From contig LR732703.1 in the NCBI GenBank assembly GCA_902506565.1, positions 2,404,125 to 2,468,124 on the forward strand: a stretch of 64,000 nucleotides of DNA. Reading direction: 5' to 3'. Each line of letters begins with the position of its first letter. Positions within the stretch are counted from its first letter, which is position 1. Shown one piece after another: positions 30,388 to 41,510 of this stretch. The translations under genes and the position numbers were made by a program. A model generated the notes under the pieces. That model was not told where the DNA came from and searched no databases. It was given only the letters and a program-made list of their open reading frames with translations. This DNA is from Burkholderiales bacterium 8X (GTDB lineage Bacteria; Pseudomonadota; Gammaproteobacteria; Burkholderiales; Burkholderiaceae_C).

Positions 30388-30915
30388 CTACTTCACGTAG
30401 TTCGCAATGCCGGTGGAGACTTCGTTCTTCGCTGCATCGAGGCCTTCCCAGCCGAGCACCTTGACCCACTTGCCGGCCTCGAGGTCCTTGTAGTGCTCGA
30501 AAAAATGCGAGATGGCCTTGAGCCGCATCGGGTTGACGTCGTCGACGGTTTTCCAGTGACTGTAGATAGGAAGAACCTTGTCGGTGGGCACGGCCAGCAC
30601 CTTGCCATCGACGCCCGCTTCGTCTTCCATCATCAGGATGCCGAGCGGCCGGCACGGAACCACCACGCCGGGGAGCAACGGATACGGAGCGATCACCAGC
30701 ACGTCGACCGGGTCGCCGTCGCCGCTCAGCGTCTGAGGCACGTAGCCGTAGTTGGCCGGATAGTGCATGGCGGTCGTCATGAACCGGTCGACGAAGATCG
30801 CGCCGGACACCTTGTCGACTTCGTACTTGATCGGATCGGCGTTCATCGGGATCTCGATCACGACGTTGAATTCGTTCGGAGCGTTCTTGCCTGGGGGGAT
30901 TTGGTCGAAGGCCAT
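30388..30915 (-). CDS. ppa: Soluble inorganic pyrophosphatase, family I
   Basis: Hydrolyses pyrophosphate to phosphate in the cytosol, pulling biosynthetic reactions forward. The 175-residue protein is the prokaryotic hexameric type. [19 protein letters not shown] lies near residue 17, [18 protein letters not shown] near 44, the metal-binding DGDPVDVLV near 66, and LGIL then [14 protein letters not shown] near 98. It is divergent from hppA, which encodes a proton-pumping enzyme using the same substrate, with a 257-base gap between. Confidence 0.96.
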   Translation of the reverse strand: MAFDQIPPGKNAPNEFNVVIEIPMNADPIKYEVDKVSGAIFVDRFMTTAMHYPANYGYVPQTLSGDGDPVDVLVIAPYPLLPGVVVPCRPLGILMMEDEAGVDGKVLAVPTDKVLPIYSHWKTVDDVNPMRLKAISHFFEHYKDLEAGKWVKVLGWEGLDAAKNEVSTGIANYVK

Positions 30916-31048
30916 GGTGTGGTGAGTTGGGTTGGATCGTCTTTGCGCGCCGACATGCGGACAAACCCGAAGTTTAATGACCCGGCCCTGGTACTTGCTT
31001 ACAAGATGCGTTTTTTGCCTGTAGATTCAGCGACGTTGGCCAATCGGT

Positions 31049-31080
31049 TTTCGTCTTGGAGACGAAAGCTTCGAGGAAGC
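31049..31080 (+). promoter_or_regulatory. Two adjacent hairpins in the hppA leader
   Basis: TTTCGTCT-TGG-AGACGAAA (31049-31067) is followed immediately by GCTTC-GAG-GAAGC (31068-31080). They lie 93 bases before hppA in the ppa/hppA gap, downstream of a possible TAGATT -10 at 31022. There is no T run, so they may be a leader RNA structure or protein sites rather than a terminator. Confidence 0.45.
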
Positions 31081-31172
31081 AACGCGGCGGAAGCACAGTC
31101 CCGTACGCGTTGACGCACCGGGTCTCGCTGACGCCTCCACAAGTCACAACGTACGAATGGAGAAGCATAGGC

Positions 31173-33365
<2,193 letters not shown>

Positions 33366-33386
33366 CGACTCGGCGCGCGAGGCGCG

Positions 33387-33971
33387 CTAGTTGAGACCCA
33401 TTCGGTGGCTGTGCATCGCCACCGAAGAATCTCCCGCCCGAAGCGGCACGCCTTGCAGCGTGTCGAAATCGGACGCGTTGTCGCCGGCGCGGGACTCGGC
33501 GATGTCGTGCAGCGAAGCAACCCAACGACCTGCGGAGGAATTCGCAGGTTCGTCGTTGGTGAAGACGCCGTTTCGGATGTAGAAGGTTTCACCGACCGGC
33601 CGCTCGGCGTGCAATTCGAGCAAACGGGCGATCGGGAAGGTATAGGTCACCAGCTTCTCTTTCGAATTGCGATCCTTGCCGCCGCAATTGAAGAACCCCT
33701 CGGCCGCGATGACGATGCAGGAGCCATCGACGTCGTTGCTGACTTCGCTTGCGATGTCGCCGCTGCACCGCCAGATGGCGCTCGGCAGGCGGACCCGAAC
33801 CTTGTCGATCACCAGGTCTCGCTGCTTGGTCAACCCGGTCAATGGCGGTACCAGCGACCGAAGCTGCCGCAGCCGGTCGGCGAAGTTGTCGTCGAGGGTG
33901 AACTCGACATGGTGGTTTCCTCCGCCTGTGCGCTTGATGACCTGCATAACGACGCGGCGAGCCTGGCTCAT
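33387..33971 (-). CDS. Hypothetical protein, 194 residues
   Basis: I do not recognise a family. The protein begins MSQARRVVMQVIKRTGGGNHH, continues with FTLDDNFADRLRQLRSLVPPLTGL, and has a Gly/Cys/Asn segment (EGFFNCGGKDRNSKEK) and a polar C-terminus with many Asp, Ser and Asn. There is no signal peptide or membrane segment; two Cys are present. AGAGGA lies 11 bases before the ATG. It ends 21 bases from the convergent hppA stop. The region upstream is AT-richer than the rest of the window, suggesting recent acquisition. Confidence 0.6.
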   Translation of the reverse strand: MSQARRVVMQVIKRTGGGNHHVEFTLDDNFADRLRQLRSLVPPLTGLTKQRDLVIDKVRVRLPSAIWRCSGDIASEVSNDVDGSCIVIAAEGFFNCGGKDRNSKEKLVTYTFPIARLLELHAERPVGETFYIRNGVFTNDEPANSSAGRWVASLHDIAESRAGDNASDFDTLQGVPLRAGDSSVAMHSHRMGLN

Positions 33972-34184
33972 AGCTTATTCATCCTCTTTGCACTGATTAC
34001 AGCCCTGCAAATTAAAACAATCGATTTAATTCTCGTGTTGGAGAGACAACCGAGCGTTCGTATTGTTCAGCGCCGCCCAGGAATCAATTGTTTCCAATTG
34101 TACTGGGGCAGCGCTGATTTGCACAGCAATTTCCGAACCAAGCATGCCGCATCGTGATGTCGGGAGAATGACTCCCGAGATCAA
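33972..34184. other. AT-rich intergenic region
   Basis: 213 bases without a gene, clearly richer in A+T than the flanks. It includes TTAAAACAATCGATTTAATT at about 34011-34030 and two CAATTG hexamers at 34085-34090 and 34095-34100, ten bases apart. It must hold the promoter of the 194-residue gene and the 3' end of the small-gene pair. No insertion element ends were seen. Confidence 0.45.
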
Positions 34185-34418
34185 TTAGGAATCCACCAGC
34201 TCGTCAAGTGCCTTGCAAGAAGGCGCGCAGACCGTTTGTGACTTACCCAACAGTTGGCGGGTTCGCATTTGTGAACGCACGCGATGTTTGCCGCACATGA
34301 AGCAGGACATCGTTGCACCACTGAAGGATGCGGATGCACGGAAGGGGGAACCGGGGGCCTTTGCCTTGTAGCGCAAGCCGTCGGCCAGAACGGCAGTCTT
34401 AACGTCAGCCTTAGCCAT
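34185..34418 (-). CDS. Small cysteine-containing hypothetical protein, 77 residues
   Basis: Unrecognised. The protein is basic and starts MAKADVKTAVLADGLRYKAK. It has a CxxC in MSCFMCGKHRVRS and a later pair in VCAPSCKALDEL, which together could hold a zinc ion. The ATG overlaps the stop of the preceding 115-residue gene by eight bases, so the two are likely translated together. A zinc-ribbon role in nucleic acid binding is possible but unproven. Confidence 0.6.
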   Translation of the reverse strand: MAKADVKTAVLADGLRYKAKAPGSPFRASASFSGATMSCFMCGKHRVRSQMRTRQLLGKSQTVCAPSCKALDELVDS

Positions 34419-34758
34419 GGGATGTGTCCGTTTCAGGGTTTTGCTTGGCCCGTGCGATCGCTCTTTTCGCTGCAAGCTCGGACGCGAGGGAGGCGTCGAG
34501 CGGAGAGCGGCACAGGCCGGCGTGTTGATAGTTGGTATTTTCGTACACCTGGGCCGCCGCCGGGTAAGCGTCGAGAAGTTTCCCCAGCATTGGTCCGGTT
34601 TCCACCTGGCGGAATTGTTCGGCAAGGCGCAGCACGACCGAGCGATATTGCTCGGCGCCGATGGGTACTCGGCTGCGATCGAGTCGTTCGAGCAGTTCGG
34701 CAAGCACTTGGGTCACTGCCAGATCCGAGGAATGGGTATGGGAGTCAGTCGTGCTCAT
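34411..34758 (-). CDS. Hypothetical protein, 115 residues
   Basis: No domain that I can name. The protein begins with a Ser/Thr/His-rich stretch and then has amphipathic helices: VTQVLAELLERLDRSRVPIGAEQYRSVVLRLAEQF and MLGKLLDAYPAAAQVYENTNYQHAGL, then a short basic end. Similar small proteins with AYPAAAxxYENxxYxxAGLCRSPL occur, to my memory, as uncharacterised proteins in Burkholderiales. It lies 73 bases beyond the phospholipase D stop and overlaps the next small gene. Confidence 0.65.
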   Translation of the reverse strand: MSTTDSHTHSSDLAVTQVLAELLERLDRSRVPIGAEQYRSVVLRLAEQFRQVETGPMLGKLLDAYPAAAQVYENTNYQHAGLCRSPLDASLASELAAKRAIARAKQNPETDTSHG

Positions 34759-34831
34759 GCTTGCAATTGAGGGCGGCCCTCTCGGATTGCAAGTCGTATG
34801 CCCATCCGGCCCCGCCCGGCCGCCGCGATCT

Positions 34832-36409
34832 TCAAAGAAGCATTTCGGGCACGATCGGCGCAATGAGCGAATTGTAGAAACGCTGGAAAAAAGTCGATTC
34901 CGGTTCCGAGTTAAGGATCATTTCCTTCTCGCCGTCGGTGGTCAACCATTCCAGCGCCGAGCCGTCCTTCGCCAGCCGCAGCCGATAACTGTTCTGGAGC
35001 TTGCTCACGTTGATGACCCGGAGCATTTCGCGGGCGAGCTGGGGGCTCTCGACCACGATGCCCATCTCGGTGTTCTGGGTTGCCGACCGCGGGTCCAGGT
35101 TCATGGAGCCGACGAAGATCCGCTTTCGGTCGATCGCTGCAGTTTTCGAATGGAGACGGCCGAGCGACTTGCCGAAGGTTCCGAAGCGCTTGCTTGCCGT
35201 CGTCCGTTCGGGGCTCAACTCGTAAAGGTCGGCACCGCCGGCCAGAAGCCGATGCCGGTAGCGCGCATAGCCGGTGTGCACCAACGGCTCGTCGTTGGCG
35301 GCCAGCGAATTGGTGAGAAGCGTGAGCTTGACCTTGCGCAAGGCCAGGTCGTCGAAGGCAGCCATTCCCTTCTCACCGGGTACGAGATAGGGCGAGGTGA
35401 TATCGACTTCGGTCTTGGCGTCGAGCAACAAGCCCCAGACCTTCATCGTGACGCTGGTCGCGAGGGCCTCGTCGGCCGTCATGGTGGCTGGCTTGTTCGG
35501 CGGATCGGCAATCGCCTTGGCCTCGCCCCACAGGAGGCCCATTCGTCCGGCGTCCAGTTCCTCGGCGATCGGGCCGTAGCCGAGGATGTCGGCCGGCGGC
35601 AATTCGACCTTGGGCGCCGGCGCCGACATGCCGATCCATTCGTCGAAGTCTCGCGCGGTAGGCTTGCGGCCGCCGGCACCCGAGACGATCTCGTCGATCG
35701 GCCAGACCTGTTCGGCATTCCAGTAGGCATCGAAGATGGTCTCGAGCTGGGGAACCACCTTGCCGATCACCAGCGCATCCATGTCGATGAAGTTCTGCGC
35801 TTCGCTCAGCACGAAGTAGTCGTCCGCGATGTTCCGGCCGCCGACGATGGCCATCGCGCCATCGGCGACGAACAGCTTGTTGTGCATGCGATGGTTGAGC
35901 CGAACGATCTCGTGCGGAGAGGCAACGAAGCGCGACAGGAAGCCGTTGCGACCGCAGCAGAACGGGTTGAAAAGCCGCACCTCGACGTTCGGAACCTGCG
36001 CGAGTGCCAGCAGCGGCTGCTGGCTCTTGGCGGTATAGAGGTCGTCCACCAGCATGCGGACCTTGACGCCTCGGCCGGCAGCTTCGCGAATGGCACGCAT
36101 CAACAGCCTGCCGGTCGAATCGTTCTCGAACTGGTAGTACTGGACGACCAGCGAGCGCTGTGCGCGCTGCGCCAGCTGGACCCGCGCATCCAGCGAATAG
36201 ACGCCCAGCGGCATCAGCCGGAAGCCGGAATGCTCATCGGGCGGCGTCGATGCCGCGGCGATCTTGGCCAGCGCGGTATTCGGATCCGCCTTGGCGGCCA
36301 GCGCCGCCGGCCGCTCGCGCACCGCCGGCAACGACCCGCAGCCTGCGAGCAAACACATCGCCACCAGCCACAGCATCGCGGGCCAAGCCCGTCCTTGCAT
36401 CGTTTTCAT
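34832..36409 (-). CDS. Phospholipase D/cardiolipin synthase-family lipoprotein
   Basis: A 525-residue member of the HKD superfamily. An N-terminal lipoprotein signal ends in the lipobox LLAGC (Cys near residue 24), so the mature protein should be lipid-anchored in the envelope. Two HxK(x)4D motifs are intact: HNKLFVADGAMAIVGGRN near residue 172 and HSKTAAIDRKRIFVGSMNLD near residue 422. Family members hydrolyse or transfer phosphatidyl groups, including ClsC-type cardiolipin synthases. The lipoprotein form resembles envelope PLD-like proteins of unknown substrate. It is divergent from the peroxiredoxin gene across an interval with a perfect 14-base palindrome. Confidence 0.88.
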   Translation of the reverse strand: MKTMQGRAWPAMLWLVAMCLLAGCGSLPAVRERPAALAAKADPNTALAKIAAASTPPDEHSGFRLMPLGVYSLDARVQLAQRAQRSLVVQYYQFENDSTGRLLMRAIREAAGRGVKVRMLVDDLYTAKSQQPLLALAQVPNVEVRLFNPFCCGRNGFLSRFVASPHEIVRLNHRMHNKLFVADGAMAIVGGRNIADDYFVLSEAQNFIDMDALVIGKVVPQLETIFDAYWNAEQVWPIDEIVSGAGGRKPTARDFDEWIGMSAPAPKVELPPADILGYGPIAEELDAGRMGLLWGEAKAIADPPNKPATMTADEALATSVTMKVWGLLLDAKTEVDITSPYLVPGEKGMAAFDDLALRKVKLTLLTNSLAANDEPLVHTGYARYRHRLLAGGADLYELSPERTTASKRFGTFGKSLGRLHSKTAAIDRKRIFVGSMNLDPRSATQNTEMGIVVESPQLAREMLRVINVSKLQNSYRLRLAKDGSALEWLTTDGEKEMILNSEPESTFFQRFYNSLIAPIVPEMLL

Positions 36410-36452
36410 GGTTTTCTCCAGAGTGCATCATGTACGACCTCGGGCTCTATTC

Positions 36453-36466
36453 GGTTTCATGAAACC
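36453..36466. promoter_or_regulatory. Perfect 14-base palindrome in a divergent promoter region
   Basis: GGTTTCATGAAACC lies midway between the phospholipase D start (36409) and the peroxiredoxin start (36519). It ends 18 bases before a TAGAAT -10-like box (36485-36490), so it overlaps the -35 position of the peroxiredoxin promoter. A dimeric regulator could use it to control both genes. Confidence 0.55.
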
Positions 36467-36518
36467 TGCGAACGGAACCGCTCCTAGAATTCGCGACGCC
36501 CTCCACCGGAGTTACATC

Positions 36519-37079
36519 ATGAAGAGCTCGATCGTCTCACGCGCCGCGTCCCTGGTCATCGCCTCCGCGTTCGCGCTACCGGCCTGGGCCGCGCTCGACA
36601 TCGGCGATCCGGTACCGAAGTTCACCGCCACCGCCGCCCTCGGCGGAAAGACCTTTACCTACTCGCTGGCCGATGCCCTGGCCAAGGGGCCGGTGGTGTT
36701 GTACTTCTTCCCGGCCGCGGACACTGCCGACTGCTCGATCGAGGCACACGCCTTCGCGGAGGCCATCGACAAGTTCTCGCAACTCGGGGCGACGGTGATC
36801 GGGGTTTCGGCCGACGACATCGATACGCTGACCAAGTTCTCGGTCAAGTCGTGCCAAAGCCGCTTCCCGGTGGCTTCGGACCAGGGCAAGACGGTCATCA
36901 ACGGCTTCGACGCACTGATGCAGACCCGCCCCGACTTCGCCAACCGCCTCTCGTACGTCATCGCAAGCGATGGCAAGGTGGCCTATTACTACCAGAACCT
37001 CAATCCGGACAAGCACGTCGAGCGGATGCTCAACGCGGTCGGCGACCTCGCGCGCCGCGACCCCGCTCGGCGCCCTTGA
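36519..37079 (+). CDS. Periplasmic peroxiredoxin (AhpC/TSA, BCP-like)
   Basis: Reduces hydrogen peroxide or organic peroxides with a cysteine thiol. The 186-residue protein has a signal sequence (1-25, ending PAWAA) followed by a thioredoxin-fold peroxiredoxin domain. The peroxidatic Cys lies in FFPAADTADCSIEAHAF. The resolving Cys that BCP enzymes place five residues later is His here; another Cys occurs in SVKSCQSRF and might serve instead. GGAG lies eight bases before the ATG. Export to the periplasm and the Cys arrangement set it apart from cytosolic Bcp. Confidence 0.87.
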   Translation: MKSSIVSRAASLVIASAFALPAWAALDIGDPVPKFTATAALGGKTFTYSLADALAKGPVVLYFFPAADTADCSIEAHAFAEAIDKFSQLGATVIGVSADDIDTLTKFSVKSCQSRFPVASDQGKTVINGFDALMQTRPDFANRLSYVIASDGKVAYYYQNLNPDKHVERMLNAVGDLARRDPARRP

Positions 37080-37122
37080 GCCGATCGTCCCCACTGCTGC
37101 CCGCCCTGCCCCACAAGCCGTC

Positions 37123-38556
37123 ATGCAACTCAACTACATCGCCAACGAAAACGTCGCCTCGGCCTCGAACCAGACATTGCCGGTCATCGATCCTTCGACC
37201 GGAGAAGAATTCGATCGCCTCCAGCGCAGCGACGCCGCCGACATCGACGCCGCGGTACGCGCTGCGCAGCATTGCCTCGAAAACGGTTGGCGCAAGCTGA
37301 GCGCCGTCGAACGCGGAAGGCTGCTCTACAAGCTGTCGCGGAAGGTAGAGGAGCATGCCGACGAGCTTGCGCTGCTGGAACAGCGCGACTGCGGCAAGCC
37401 GGTCAAGCAGGCCCGCGCCGACGCGCTGGCGCTGGTGCGCTACTTCGAGTTCTATGCAGGCGCCTGCGACAAGCTGCACGGCGAAACCATTCCGTACCAG
37501 GACGGCTACAGCGTTTTCACCTGGCGCGAGCCGCATGGCGTCACCGGCCATATCGTGCCCTGGAACTATCCGATGCAGATCTTCGGACGAAGCGTCGGCG
37601 GCGCATTGGCCGCGGGCAACGTCTGCGTGGTGAAGCCGTCCGAGGATGCCTGCCTGTCGCTGATCCGGGTCGCGCAACTGGCAGCCGAAGTGGGCTTTCC
37701 GGCGGGCGCCATCAACCTCGTGACGGGCTACGGCCACGAGGTCGGCGACGCGCTCGCGCGCCATCCGGGCATCGACCACATCAGCTTCACCGGAAGTCCG
37801 TCGGTCGGCACCCTGATCCAGCAGGTGGCGGCCGAGCGGCACTGCCCGGTGACGCTCGAACTCGGCGGCAAGAGTCCGCAGGTGATCTTCGCGGATGCCG
37901 ACCTTGATGCGGCGGTACCGGTGGTCATCAATGCGATCGTGCAGAACGCCGGGCAGACCTGCTCGGCAGGCTCGCGGGTGCTGATCGAGCACGGCATCTA
38001 CGAAAGCCTGCTCGATCGCCTGGGCGCTGCCTTCCAGGCTCTCCAGGTCGGGCCTGCCGCGATGGACCTCGACGTGGGGCCGCTGATCCGGCAGACCCAG
38101 CAGCAGCGAGTCGCGCAGTTCCTTGCAGACGCCAAGGCCGCCGGCATCCCGACCGTGGCGCAGGGTTCGATCGTCGACCAGGCGCCACCGACCGGCTTCT
38201 ACCAGGCGCCGACGCTGCTGCGGGACGTGCCGGTCGATCACCGGCTGGCCCAGGAAGAAGTCTTCGGCCCGGTGCTGGCCGCCATGTCGTTCCGCGACGA
38301 GGACGAAGCCGTGGCATTGGCCAACGCCACCCGATTCGGGCTGGTCGCCGGCGTGTGGACACAGCAAGGCGCGAGGCAGTTTCGCATCGCCAAGCGCCTG
38401 CAGAGCGGCCAGGTCTTCATCAACAACTATGGCGCCGGCGGCGGTGTCGAGTTGCCGTTCGGCGGGGTGAAATCGTCCGGCTATGGGCGCGAGAAAGGCT
38501 TCGAAGCCCTGTACGGCTTCACCACGCTCAAGACCGTGGCCGTGCGCCACGGCTAA
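37123..38556 (+). CDS. NAD(P)-dependent aldehyde dehydrogenase, betaine-aldehyde dehydrogenase-like
   Basis: Oxidises an aldehyde to the acid. The 477-residue protein shows the standard ALDH fold: HIVPWNYPMQIF, KPSEDACLSLIRVA for cofactor binding, SFTGSPSVG (Rossmann loop), catalytic general base Glu in LELGGKSPQ and nucleophile Cys280 in NAGQTCSAGSR, then EEVFGPVLA. The N-terminus and the FINNYGAGGGVELPFGG region resemble betaine-aldehyde and gamma-trimethylaminobutyraldehyde enzymes, but no choline genes are adjacent. Its last 21 coding and stop bases belong to a 27-base tandem repeat that continues past the stop. Confidence 0.9.
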   Translation: MQLNYIANENVASASNQTLPVIDPSTGEEFDRLQRSDAADIDAAVRAAQHCLENGWRKLSAVERGRLLYKLSRKVEEHADELALLEQRDCGKPVKQARADALALVRYFEFYAGACDKLHGETIPYQDGYSVFTWREPHGVTGHIVPWNYPMQIFGRSVGGALAAGNVCVVKPSEDACLSLIRVAQLAAEVGFPAGAINLVTGYGHEVGDALARHPGIDHISFTGSPSVGTLIQQVAAERHCPVTLELGGKSPQVIFADADLDAAVPVVINAIVQNAGQTCSAGSRVLIEHGIYESLLDRLGAAFQALQVGPAAMDLDVGPLIRQTQQQRVAQFLADAKAAGIPTVAQGSIVDQAPPTGFYQAPTLLRDVPVDHRLAQEEVFGPVLAAMSFRDEDEAVALANATRFGLVAGVWTQQGARQFRIAKRLQSGQVFINNYGAGGGVELPFGGVKSSGYGREKGFEALYGFTTLKTVAVRHG

Positions 38557-38604
38557 GTCTGCGTGGCCGTGCGCCACGGCTAAGTCTGCGTGGCCGTGCG
38601 CCAC
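38536..38604 (+). repeat. 27-base tandem repeat across the aldehyde dehydrogenase stop codon
   Basis: Two full units (38536-38562, 38563-38589) and the first 15 bases of a third (38590-38604) are identical. Each unit begins GTGGCCGTGCGCCAC and contains GGCTAA, so the gene's final codons and stop are duplicated in frame downstream. The unit also has a GTGGC/GCCAC inverted repeat that could form small hairpins. Confidence 0.85.
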
Positions 38605-38632
38605 CGTCGAAAGGCCGCGTGGCCAGGCGTTG

Positions 38633-39535
38633 TCAGCCGAGCGCGGTGTCGAGCAGCATCATCAGCACGAAGCCGATCATCAGCCCGCCGGTCGCATAGG
38701 CTTCGTGCCCCTTGCGATGCGATTCCGGAATGATCTCGTGGCTGATCACGAAGAGCATCGCGCCGGCCGCGAAGCCGAGGCCCCATGGCAGGAGCAGCGC
38801 CGAATAGCTCACGATCGCCGCGCCGAGCACCGCGCCGATCGGCTCCACCAGGCCCGACGCCATGCCGATCGAAACCGCAAAGGCCCGCCGGTAGCCGGCG
38901 CCCAAAAGGGCCACCGCGACCACCAGCCCTTCCGGCACGTCCTGGATCGCGATGCCGGTCGCCAGCGCGTCGCCGCTGACGTTGCCGCCGGCATAGCCGA
39001 CCCCGATCGCGAGGCCCTCCGGCAGGTTGTGCAGCGCGATCGCGAAGACGAAGAACCAGGCCCGCCGCATCGCACGTGCCGAATGGCCTTCGCGCCCCTT
39101 GATGAAGTGCTCGTGCGGCAAGACCCGATCGATCAGCAGCAGCATCGCGCCGCCGAGGAGGATGGCGGTCGCGATCACACCGCCCGCCGCCCACGGCCCT
39201 CCACCGAAGATGCCGGTGGTGCGCGCCGCCGCCAGTCCCGGGATGATCAACGAGAAGGCCGAGGCCGCCAGCATGACGCCGGCGCCGAAGCCGGACATGG
39301 TGTCCTGGACCCGCTGCGAAAGGTTCTGCGAAAACAGGACCGGCAGCGTGCCCAATGCCGTGGCCAGCGCAGCCACCGAACCGCCCATCAACGCGCGCAG
39401 CACCATCGGGCTGCTCCTGACCGCAAGCCAAAGCTCGACCGCCAGCCACACCGCCAGCAGGCAGGCCAGCGCCCAGAGCACCCAATAACGGCCCTGCGTC
39501 TCTCTGCGCAATGCAGGACTTCCTTGCTCTTCCAT
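38633..39535 (-). CDS. ZIP-family divalent metal transporter
   Basis: Inner-membrane carrier for Zn2+ or a related divalent cation. The 300-residue protein has about eight membrane helices, a polar loop containing His and Arg between helices 3 and 4 ([16 protein letters not shown]), and the metal-site motifs HNLPEG in helix 4 and QDVPEG in helix 5. The ATG at 39535 has GGAG nine bases upstream; the frame is open for 35 more codons but those residues are not membrane-like. Direction (import or export) cannot be told from sequence. It is divergent from the molybdenum cofactor operon. Confidence 0.9.
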   Translation of the reverse strand: MEEQGSPALRRETQGRYWVLWALACLLAVWLAVELWLAVRSSPMVLRALMGGSVAALATALGTLPVLFSQNLSQRVQDTMSGFGAGVMLAASAFSLIIPGLAAARTTGIFGGGPWAAGGVIATAILLGGAMLLLIDRVLPHEHFIKGREGHSARAMRRAWFFVFAIALHNLPEGLAIGVGYAGGNVSGDALATGIAIQDVPEGLVVAVALLGAGYRRAFAVSIGMASGLVEPIGAVLGAAIVSYSALLLPWGLGFAAGAMLFVISHEIIPESHRKGHEAYATGGLMIGFVLMMLLDTALG

Positions 39536-39717
39536 TCTTCGATCTCCAGGTCCTCGCGTCGGGACCATCGATGCTTTTACAACGTGGATTCCTCCGGCCA
39601 CGCAGGACGACGACGCAGCCCGGGAGAAGACAGGCGGCAAGCGCCGGTTGCACCAGCGCGGTTATCCGGAAGGCCTTGGGAATGGATGTGCAGGATTGGG
39701 GTAAATTGCCCTCTTCC

Positions 39718-40839
39718 ATGAGCAAGCACATCGTCGTTCCCCTGTCGGAAGTCGGCCGCAGGCGTCACGCCGAGCTGCCGAGCCTGATGGTGCCCGCCAC
39801 GGGTGGCTTGAGCGATCGGCTCGGCCGACCGTTGACCGACCTCCGCATCAGCGTTACCGACCGCTGCAACTTCCGCTGCAGCTACTGCATGCCGAAGGAA
39901 GTCTTCGACAAGGACTACCAGTACCTTCCTCACAGCGCCTTGCTGAGCTTCGAGGAAATCACGCGACTGGCACGCATCTTCGCGTCCCATGGCGTGCGCA
40001 AGATCCGGCTCACCGGCGGCGAGCCGCTGCTGCGCAAGAACATCGAGGTGCTGGTGGCGCAGCTTGCCGCCATCCGGACCACGGACGGCACGCCGATGGA
40101 CCTCACCCTCACGACCAACGGCTCGCTGCTCGCACGCAAGGCCGAGGCCTTGAAGGCGGCGGGATTGAACCGGGTCACCGTCAGCCTGGACGGCCTCGAC
40201 GACGTGGTCTTTCGCAGCATGAACGACGTCGACTTCCCGGTCGCGCAGGTCCTGACCGGCATCGAGGCCGCCCATGCTGCCGGGCTGGGTCCGATCAAGG
40301 TCAACATGGTCGTCAAGCGCAGCACCAACGACCAGGAAATCCTGCCGATGGCGCGCCGTTTTCGGGGTACCGGCATCGTGCTGCGCTTCATCGAATACAT
40401 GGATGTCGGTGCCACCAACGGCTGGCGCATGGACGAAGTGATGCCGTCAGCCGAAGTCATCCAGCGCATCTCGACCGAGTTCCCGCTCGAACCGCTCGAA
40501 GCCAGTGCACCCGGCGAAACCGCGCAGCGCTGGGCCTACCGCGACGGCGCCGGCGAAATCGGCGTCATCAGCAGCGTGACCCGCGCGTTCTGCAGCGACT
40601 GCAGCCGAGCCCGGCTCTCGACCGAAGGACAGCTCTACCTGTGCCTCTTCGCGAGCGGCGGCCACGACCTGCGGCCCCTGTTGCGAGGCTCGGCGGACGA
40701 TGCGCAGATCGCATCGGCCATCGGCCACATCTGGCAGGGCCGCGCCGATCGCTATTCGGAATTGCGCGCGCTGCGGGGTCCGGATTCGAGCGACGGCCCT
40801 TCGCCGCGCCGGGTCGAGATGAGCTACATCGGCGGATGA
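39718..40839 (+). CDS. moaA: GTP 3',8-cyclase MoaA
   Basis: Radical SAM enzyme that, with MoaC, converts GTP into cyclic pyranopterin monophosphate, the first step to molybdenum cofactor. The 373-residue protein has the radical SAM cluster motif CNFRCSYC near residue 50, [10 protein letters not shown] near 101, and the second [4Fe-4S] site from [21 protein letters not shown] near 291. It ends with the essential Gly-Gly (SYIGG). The N-terminal 40 residues are an extra non-conserved segment. Its stop overlaps the mobA start (ATGA). moaC is not in the window. Confidence 0.96.
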   Translation: MSKHIVVPLSEVGRRRHAELPSLMVPATGGLSDRLGRPLTDLRISVTDRCNFRCSYCMPKEVFDKDYQYLPHSALLSFEEITRLARIFASHGVRKIRLTGGEPLLRKNIEVLVAQLAAIRTTDGTPMDLTLTTNGSLLARKAEALKAAGLNRVTVSLDGLDDVVFRSMNDVDFPVAQVLTGIEAAHAAGLGPIKVNMVVKRSTNDQEILPMARRFRGTGIVLRFIEYMDVGATNGWRMDEVMPSAEVIQRISTEFPLEPLEASAPGETAQRWAYRDGAGEIGVISSVTRAFCSDCSRARLSTEGQLYLCLFASGGHDLRPLLRGSADDAQIASAIGHIWQGRADRYSELRALRGPDSSDGPSPRRVEMSYIGG

Positions 40840-41510
40840 CCTCGGCACCGCAGACCGATGCGCCGCCCGCTTCGCGCGGGATCGCGGCCGAGCACATCAC
40901 CGGGCTGATCCTCGCCGGGGGCCGCGGTTCGCGAATGGGCGGCATCGACAAGGGCCTGCAGAATTTCAACGGCATCCCGCTGGCCATGCATGCCTTGCTG
41001 CGACTCGGCATGCAGGTGGGCGAGGTCATGATCAATGCGAACCGCAACCTGGCGGCCTACGAGTCGTTCGGCGCGCCGGTATGGCCGGACGGCCTCGCCG
41101 ACTACGCCGGGCCGCTGGCCGGCTTCCTGACCGGCCTGGAGCGATGCGAGACGCCCTTCATGCTGACGGTGCCCTGCGACAGTCCGCTCTTTCCACTCGA
41201 CCTGGCAAGCCGTCTGGCCGAAGCCCTGGTGGCGAGCGATGCCGACATCGCGATGGTCTCCGCGCCCGAGCCCTCGCGCAATCCCGGCGCGCCGGCCATG
41301 CTTCGGCCGCAACCGGTGTTCTGCCTGCTGCGGGCCACGCTGCTCGAGAGCCTGGTGCGCTTCACCCAGGGCGGCGGCCGCAAGATCGACGCCTGGACCG
41401 CATCGCATCGCGTGGCCCTGGTGCCGTTCGACCGGCCGGACGATCCGCCGAATGCCTTCGCCAACGCCAATACGCTGGCCGAGCTGCAGGCGCTGGAGCG
41501 CGCCCGATGA
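40836..41510 (+). CDS. mobA: Molybdenum cofactor guanylyltransferase MobA
   Basis: Attaches GMP from GTP to molybdopterin to form the MGD cofactor. The 224-residue protein has the nucleotidyltransferase opening [18 protein letters not shown] near residue 24, [19 protein letters not shown] near 83, and the metal-binding [10 protein letters not shown] near 111. It is coupled by four-base overlaps to moaA before it and moeA after it. MGD is used by DMSO-reductase-type enzymes. The CoxL-type subunit in this window would more often carry MCD, made by a MobA relative. Confidence 0.95.
   Translation: MTSAPQTDAPPASRGIAAEHITGLILAGGRGSRMGGIDKGLQNFNGIPLAMHALLRLGMQVGEVMINANRNLAAYESFGAPVWPDGLADYAGPLAGFLTGLERCETPFMLTVPCDSPLFPLDLASRLAEALVASDADIAMVSAPEPSRNPGAPAMLRPQPVFCLLRATLLESLVRFTQGGGRKIDAWTASHRVALVPFDRPDDPPNAFANANTLAELQALERAR

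Noticed and set aside
38536-38604. Possible CRISPR repeat
   Set aside because: The 27-base units abut each other with no spacers, so this is a simple tandem duplication.
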